The notes under the pieces: generated by a model
What the model saw: only the letters and a program-made list of their open reading frames with translations
Database searches by the model: none
Told to the model about the DNA's origin: nothing
Shown here: piece by piece, positions 60,853 to 64,000 of the stretch
Layout of the letters: every line of letters begins with the position of its first letter
How positions within the stretch are numbered: the stretch's first letter is position 1
DNA from: JACKFE01 sp050248735
GTDB taxonomy: Bacteria > Nitrospirota > Nitrospiria > Nitrospirales > UBA8639
Reading direction: 5' to 3'
Assembly (NCBI GenBank): GCA_050248735.1
Contig: JBFWRU010000008.1
Coordinates: forward strand, 1 to 64,000
DNA length: 64,000 nt
Program-made: the position numbers and the translations under genes

Positions 60853-62049
60853 ATGTGGGATATGCTTTCGCTAGCCGGATCGGCCTTAGCAGGCCATCGA
60901 TTACGGACATCCCTCTGTATCCTGGGTGTGGCCGTCGGGATGGCTGCGGTGGTGACGTTGACGGCATTGGGGGAGGGCGCCAGGCAATATGTGATTCAGG
61001 AGTTCACCTCCATCGGCAGTAATCTGTTGTCCATTCTTCCCGGAAAAACAGAAACCACGGGGGCGATGCCCGGGTTAGGCGGTGTGCCCAATGATCTGAC
61101 CTTGCAGGATCTCCTGGTGTTAAGGCGTCAGATCTCTACGGCCCAATACATTGTTCCCATCTCGATGGGCACGGAAACGGTGAGTCACGGTGAGCGTCGA
61201 CGGCAGGTGGCTGTCATCGGCACGTCCTCCGAATTTCTGAATGCGCGGGAACTCCGGATTGCGCAGGGACAATTTCTTCCGGAAAGTGATGTTGAACGCG
61301 GAGCAGCCGTGGTCGTATTAGGGCACAGGGTCGCTCGAGAATTGTTTCCAGGGCGGCAAGCGTTGGGGCAAGTCGTGCGGGTAGGCGAGTGGCGAATGCG
61401 CGTGATCGGCATTCTGGCTGAGATCGGAACGCAATTGGGTATCAGGATGGATGAAGTGGTGATGGTGCCGGTAGCCACCGGACTCAAAATGTTCAACCGG
61501 TCATCGCTATATCGAATTTTGGTAAAGGTGCGGTCCCCCAGAGATTTGGATGGGACTTGCCATCAGGTGCTGAGCATCCTGACGGAACGGCATTCCGAAG
61601 AGGATGTGACCTGTATTACGCAAAAGGCCGTGGTGACCACCTTTTCTTCGATTTTACAAACCTTCACTTTGGTTTTGGTGGCCATTGGGGCTATTTCTTT
61701 AACCGTGGCTGGAATCGGGATTATGAACGTCATGTTGGTCACGGTGTCGGAGCGAACCGAAGAGATCGGGTTGCTGCGAGCCCTGGGGGCCGACCGTCGG
61801 CAAATTCTTGGAATGTTCATGGCCGAAGCCGTGTTGTTAGGCGGTCTTGGTGGGATCGTGGGTCTCCTGTTTGGCGTTGCCGTGGTGAAGGGACTGGTTT
61901 GGTGGTTTCCGGCGATTCCCGCTGATCCTCCTGCCTGGGCGATGATATCGGCCTTGGGCTTGGCGCTGGTGCTGGGCGGCCTTTTTGGGGTAATCCCCGC
62001 CAATCGTGCTGCCAGACTGGATCCTATTATTGCATTGCAACGGCGTTGA
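60853..62049 (+). CDS. ABC exporter permease 1 (MacB/FtsX type)
   Basis: A 398-residue permease with the MacB layout but no ATPase domain. First membrane helix near residues 17-40 (LRTSLCILGVAVGMAAVVTL), a periplasmic domain (about 45-265), and three C-terminal helices of the FtsX domain (about 280-390; LVAIGAISLTVAGIGIMNVM, and a GLLRALGADRRQILGMF coupling segment that contacts the ATPase). The ATG at 60853 follows AAGGAT. It is a tandem paralogue of the next gene. Confidence 0.9.
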   Translation: MWDMLSLAGSALAGHRLRTSLCILGVAVGMAAVVTLTALGEGARQYVIQEFTSIGSNLLSILPGKTETTGAMPGLGGVPNDLTLQDLLVLRRQISTAQYIVPISMGTETVSHGERRRQVAVIGTSSEFLNARELRIAQGQFLPESDVERGAAVVVLGHRVARELFPGRQALGQVVRVGEWRMRVIGILAEIGTQLGIRMDEVVMVPVATGLKMFNRSSLYRILVKVRSPRDLDGTCHQVLSILTERHSEEDVTCITQKAVVTTFSSILQTFTLVLVAIGAISLTVAGIGIMNVMLVTVSERTEEIGLLRALGADRRQILGMFMAEAVLLGGLGGIVGLLFGVAVVKGLVWWFPAIPADPPAWAMISALGLALVLGGLFGVIPANRAARLDPIIALQRR

Positions 62050-63255
62050 ATGATGACCGTTTGGGATCTCCTACGATTTGCTGGAGGGGCTGTGTGGGCG
62101 CATCGCCTCCGTTCCGTCCTTTCCCTGATCGGCATCGCAATAGGAGTCGGTGCCGTGATTCTGTTGACCGCGATTGGGGAGGGGACCCGCTATTTTGTGC
62201 TAGCGCAATTCACGCAATTCGGGACCAATATTCTGGCCATCAATCCCGGAAAAACCAAAACGTTAGGTATTCCGGGAATCCTGGGCGGCACCACTCACAA
62301 ATTGACGTTGGCCGATGCCGAGGCGTTACGCCGTGTACCCGGGGTGGAGGCGGTGGTCCCCATGGCCATGGGAATGGGACGGGTGGAAGCCGAAGGACGT
62401 GGCCGGAGCGTGAATGTTCTAGGCGTTACGGCGGATATGCCTCTCGTCTGGCGATTTGCAGTCGGACAAGGGGAATTTTTGCCGCAAGGAGATCTGGACC
62501 GGGCGATGTCGGTGACGGTTCTTGGACCGAAGATGAAACGGGAACTCTTCCAGGAGCGGAATCCACTTGGAGCCATTGTGCGGATTGCGGGGTATCGCTT
62601 CCGGGTTATCGGGGTGATGGAACCCAAGGGCCAAATTCTTGGATACGATCTGGATGATGCCGTGTATGTGCCGGTCGCGAATGCCATGCGGATGTTTAAC
62701 CTCGATGAACTGATGGAAGTGGATGTGGCCTATCAGTCTGCGGTTCGGGTGGATCGTGTGGTGGAGGAGGTGCGGAGAATTTTGATCGGTCGCCATCATG
62801 GAACGGAAGATTTCACACTTACGACACAGGCGGCCATGTTGGAGTCGTTGGATGAGATTATGCGGGTGGTGACTTTGGCTGCAGCAGGCATTGCCGGGAT
62901 TTCGCTCATTGTCGGGGCCATTGGCATTTTGACCATGATGTGGATCTCGGTCGGAGAGCGGGAATCGGAAATCGGTTTATTGCGGGCTCTTGGGGCCAGA
63001 CCGCGTCAAATCTTTTCGATCTTTCTTGTGGAGTCGGTAGTGTTATCCGTCATGGGAGGTGGCCTAGGAATGGTCCTCGGAATCCTGGGGGCGTTTCTGC
63101 TCACGTTGGCCCTCCCCGGGCTTCCGGTTTTTGTGGATGAGCACTATCTGGTGTTGGGGCTCCTTGTGGCTATGGGAACGGGTTTGATATCCGGAGTCGC
63201 GCCGGCCCGACGGGCGATTCTGGTGGATCCCGTGGAAGCGCTCCACGCGGATTGA
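62050..63255 (+). CDS. ABC exporter permease 2 (MacB/FtsX type)
   Basis: A 401-residue permease paralogous to the previous gene: the same N-terminal helix (RSVLSLIGIAIGVGAVILLT), periplasmic domain and FtsX C terminus (GISLIVGAIGILTMMWISVG; LLRALGARPRQIFSIFLVES). Its ATG directly follows the stop of permease 1 (TGA then ATGATG), so the two are translated in step and probably assemble as a heterodimer with a shared ATPase dimer. The substrate is unknown. Confidence 0.9.
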   Translation: MMTVWDLLRFAGGAVWAHRLRSVLSLIGIAIGVGAVILLTAIGEGTRYFVLAQFTQFGTNILAINPGKTKTLGIPGILGGTTHKLTLADAEALRRVPGVEAVVPMAMGMGRVEAEGRGRSVNVLGVTADMPLVWRFAVGQGEFLPQGDLDRAMSVTVLGPKMKRELFQERNPLGAIVRIAGYRFRVIGVMEPKGQILGYDLDDAVYVPVANAMRMFNLDELMEVDVAYQSAVRVDRVVEEVRRILIGRHHGTEDFTLTTQAAMLESLDEIMRVVTLAAAGIAGISLIVGAIGILTMMWISVGERESEIGLLRALGARPRQIFSIFLVESVVLSVMGGGLGMVLGILGAFLLTLALPGLPVFVDEHYLVLGLLVAMGTGLISGVAPARRAILVDPVEALHAD

Positions 63256-63392
63256 TGATCTCCTTTTACCATAGCGATTCGGACTTATTTAAGGGCGTCT
63301 TCCGGTTTGGTTGTTTGTTTATTGAGAGGATTTCCGGACTCAGTTGTAGGGGGTCTCATCGAACTTACAATTTTTTATCAAGGAGGCTTGCT

Positions 63393-63749
63393 ATGAGCGG
63401 ATCATTGTTGAAAATGGGAGTGCTCTTGGTGGCATGTGCGTGCCTGTTGATGGCCGGATGCGCCAATTATGGCTCTTCCGGAGGTACCCAAAATCCGCAT
63501 GTCGCCGAAGCGATAACTCATGCGCAGGAAGCTGCGGATCACGGTGGGATGGGACATGCCGATGCGGTCGTCAAACATGCCGAGGTCGCGCTGCAACATG
63601 CTCAGGCAGCCCAAAAAGAGATGAGCAATCCTCATCTTGATGCGGGAGTTGCCGAGCTAGGGGAGGCGATTACTCATGGAAAAGCCGGACATGCCGATGT
63701 GGCCACGTCTCACGCGAAATCGGCCATCATGCATCTGAAGGAGATGTAA
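63393..63749 (+). CDS. SmbP-like small metal-binding lipoprotein
   Basis: A 118-residue protein. The signal peptide ends in the lipobox LLMAGC (Cys about 24). The mature part is built from His-containing helical repeats: HVAEAITHAQEAADHGGMGH, HAEVALQHAQAAQK and HGKAGHADVATSHAKSA. This matches SmbP, the small periplasmic Cu(II)-binding protein of Nitrosomonas europaea, which has such H-x6-H repeats but no lipid anchor. The ATG has a perfect AAGGAGG six bases upstream. It follows the ABC exporter genes by 140 bases. Confidence 0.85.
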   Translation: MSGSLLKMGVLLVACACLLMAGCANYGSSGGTQNPHVAEAITHAQEAADHGGMGHADAVVKHAEVALQHAQAAQKEMSNPHLDAGVAELGEAITHGKAGHADVATSHAKSAIMHLKEM

Positions 63750-63778
63750 TTGGACGGGTGTTCTTAGGAACCACCTTT

Positions 63779-63824
63779 GAAAAAAAGCAACCGGGACCCC
63801 ACCTTGACAAAGGCGGGGTCCCGG
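63779..63824 (-). terminator. terminator between convergent genes
   Basis: CCGGGACCCC (63791-63800) pairs with GGGGTCCCGG (63815-63824) around a small loop with extra CCTT/AAGG pairing. An A run at 63779-63786 gives a T run on the minus strand, so it chiefly terminates the SlyD-like gene. Confidence 0.85.
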
Positions 63825-63847
63825 ATTCGTACTAAGCATGCCGACCG

Positions 63848-64000
63848 TTAGGGAGTCGGGCCGGCTTTGACATCAAGAATTTTAATATCGAAGTTCAATG
63901 TTTTTCCTGCCAAGGGATGATTGAAGTCCAACACGACGACCTGCTCCTTTACTTCCTTGACAATGGGGCGAACCATGCGACCTTCAGGATCTTTTCCCTG
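63848..64000 (-). CDS. FKBP-type peptidyl-prolyl isomerase, SlyD-like (partial)
   Basis: Only the C-terminal 50 residues lie in the window; the gene runs off its right edge. The visible part reads VVVLDFNHPLAGKTLNFDIK followed by ILDVKAGPTP. D-F-N-H-P-L-A-G-K-x-L-x-F is the closing signature of the SlyD/FKBP fold. These are peptidyl-prolyl isomerases and folding helpers. There is no His-rich metal-binding tail after the fold, unlike E. coli SlyD. Confidence 0.92.
   Translation of the reverse strand, partial: QGKDPEGRMVRPIVKEVKEQVVVLDFNHPLAGKTLNFDIKILDVKAGPTP

Noticed and set aside
1..64000. CRISPR arrays, tRNA, rRNA or insertion-sequence transposases
   Set aside because: I looked for regularly spaced repeats, tRNA arms and transposase motifs and saw none; rearrangements here lack a visible transposase.

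Overview
The window looks like chromosomal DNA of a Gram-negative bacterium. It encodes many predicted lipoproteins and periplasmic proteins, a split MacB-type exporter with a periplasmic adaptor, a NnrS-family protein, a SulP transporter, and a SmbP-like metal-binding lipoprotein of the kind first described in a nitrifier. The mixture of gene types recalls Nitrospirota (Nitrospira-like) genomes. That is an inference from gene content; no rRNA, tRNA or other phylogenetic marker is visible here.

Layout. (1) 0.3-3.1 kb: a nucleoside deaminase, a two-domain alpha/beta hydrolase, and a truncated second copy of the deaminase. (2) 3.1-11.6 kb: a defence locus on the minus strand. It has a type I restriction-modification system (hsdR, hsdS, hsdM), a protein with a HEPN-like Rx4H motif between hsdS and hsdM, and an Mrr-like endonuclease overlapping hsdM. 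The locus is mosaic: a dead stump of an older hsdM start sits directly behind the HEPN-like gene. Between the stump and the intact hsdM lies about 1.3 kb with a DUF433 antitoxin, a beheaded DUF5615 toxin and a DUF6883-DUF4926 pair. (3) 11.6-13.3 kb: repeats and rsmJ. (4) 13.3-28.6 kb: mostly housekeeping or envelope genes (aldo/keto reductase, PAS protein, CBS protein, alcohol dehydrogenase, CsaA, VTT-domain protein, SulP, HD hydrolase, ion transporter, lipocalin, LCAT-like lipase). (5) 29.1-30.9 kb: a zinc-ribbon protein coupled to an SF2 helicase. (6) 31-39.5 kb: NnrS, YlqF, small domain proteins (GYD, DUF427), hydrolase, GDPD, alanine/sodium symporter, LEA14-like lipoprotein. (7) 39.6-42.8 kb: an AT-rich island with an SMC/Rad50-like ATPase, a tiny overlapping partner gene and a 95-residue protein, a candidate defence unit. 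(8) 43-48.5 kb: TPR protein, Vgb-like protein and an arsenic operon arsR-arsI-arsC-acr3 with a recognisable, possibly leaderless promoter and operator. (9) 48.7-58.6 kb: a 30-residue lysine-rich protein, a DUF1326-DUF2182 pair, a membrane-anchored hydrolase, DUF2254, glgC, glutathione peroxidase, DEAD-box helicase, CBS protein. (10) 58.9-64 kb: an ABC exporter (adaptor, ATPase, two permeases) followed by the SmbP-like lipoprotein, and the C-terminal end of a SlyD-like isomerase running off the window.

The most interesting parts are the rearranged type I/HEPN/Mrr/toxin-antitoxin locus (3-11.6 kb), the SMC-like ATPase pair in its AT-rich island (39.6-42.8 kb) and the zinc-ribbon/helicase pair (29.1-30.9 kb). 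Dispersed repeats with the core CCTTCG-N-CTCAGGATGACA occur in several intergenic spaces, some as inverted pairs.
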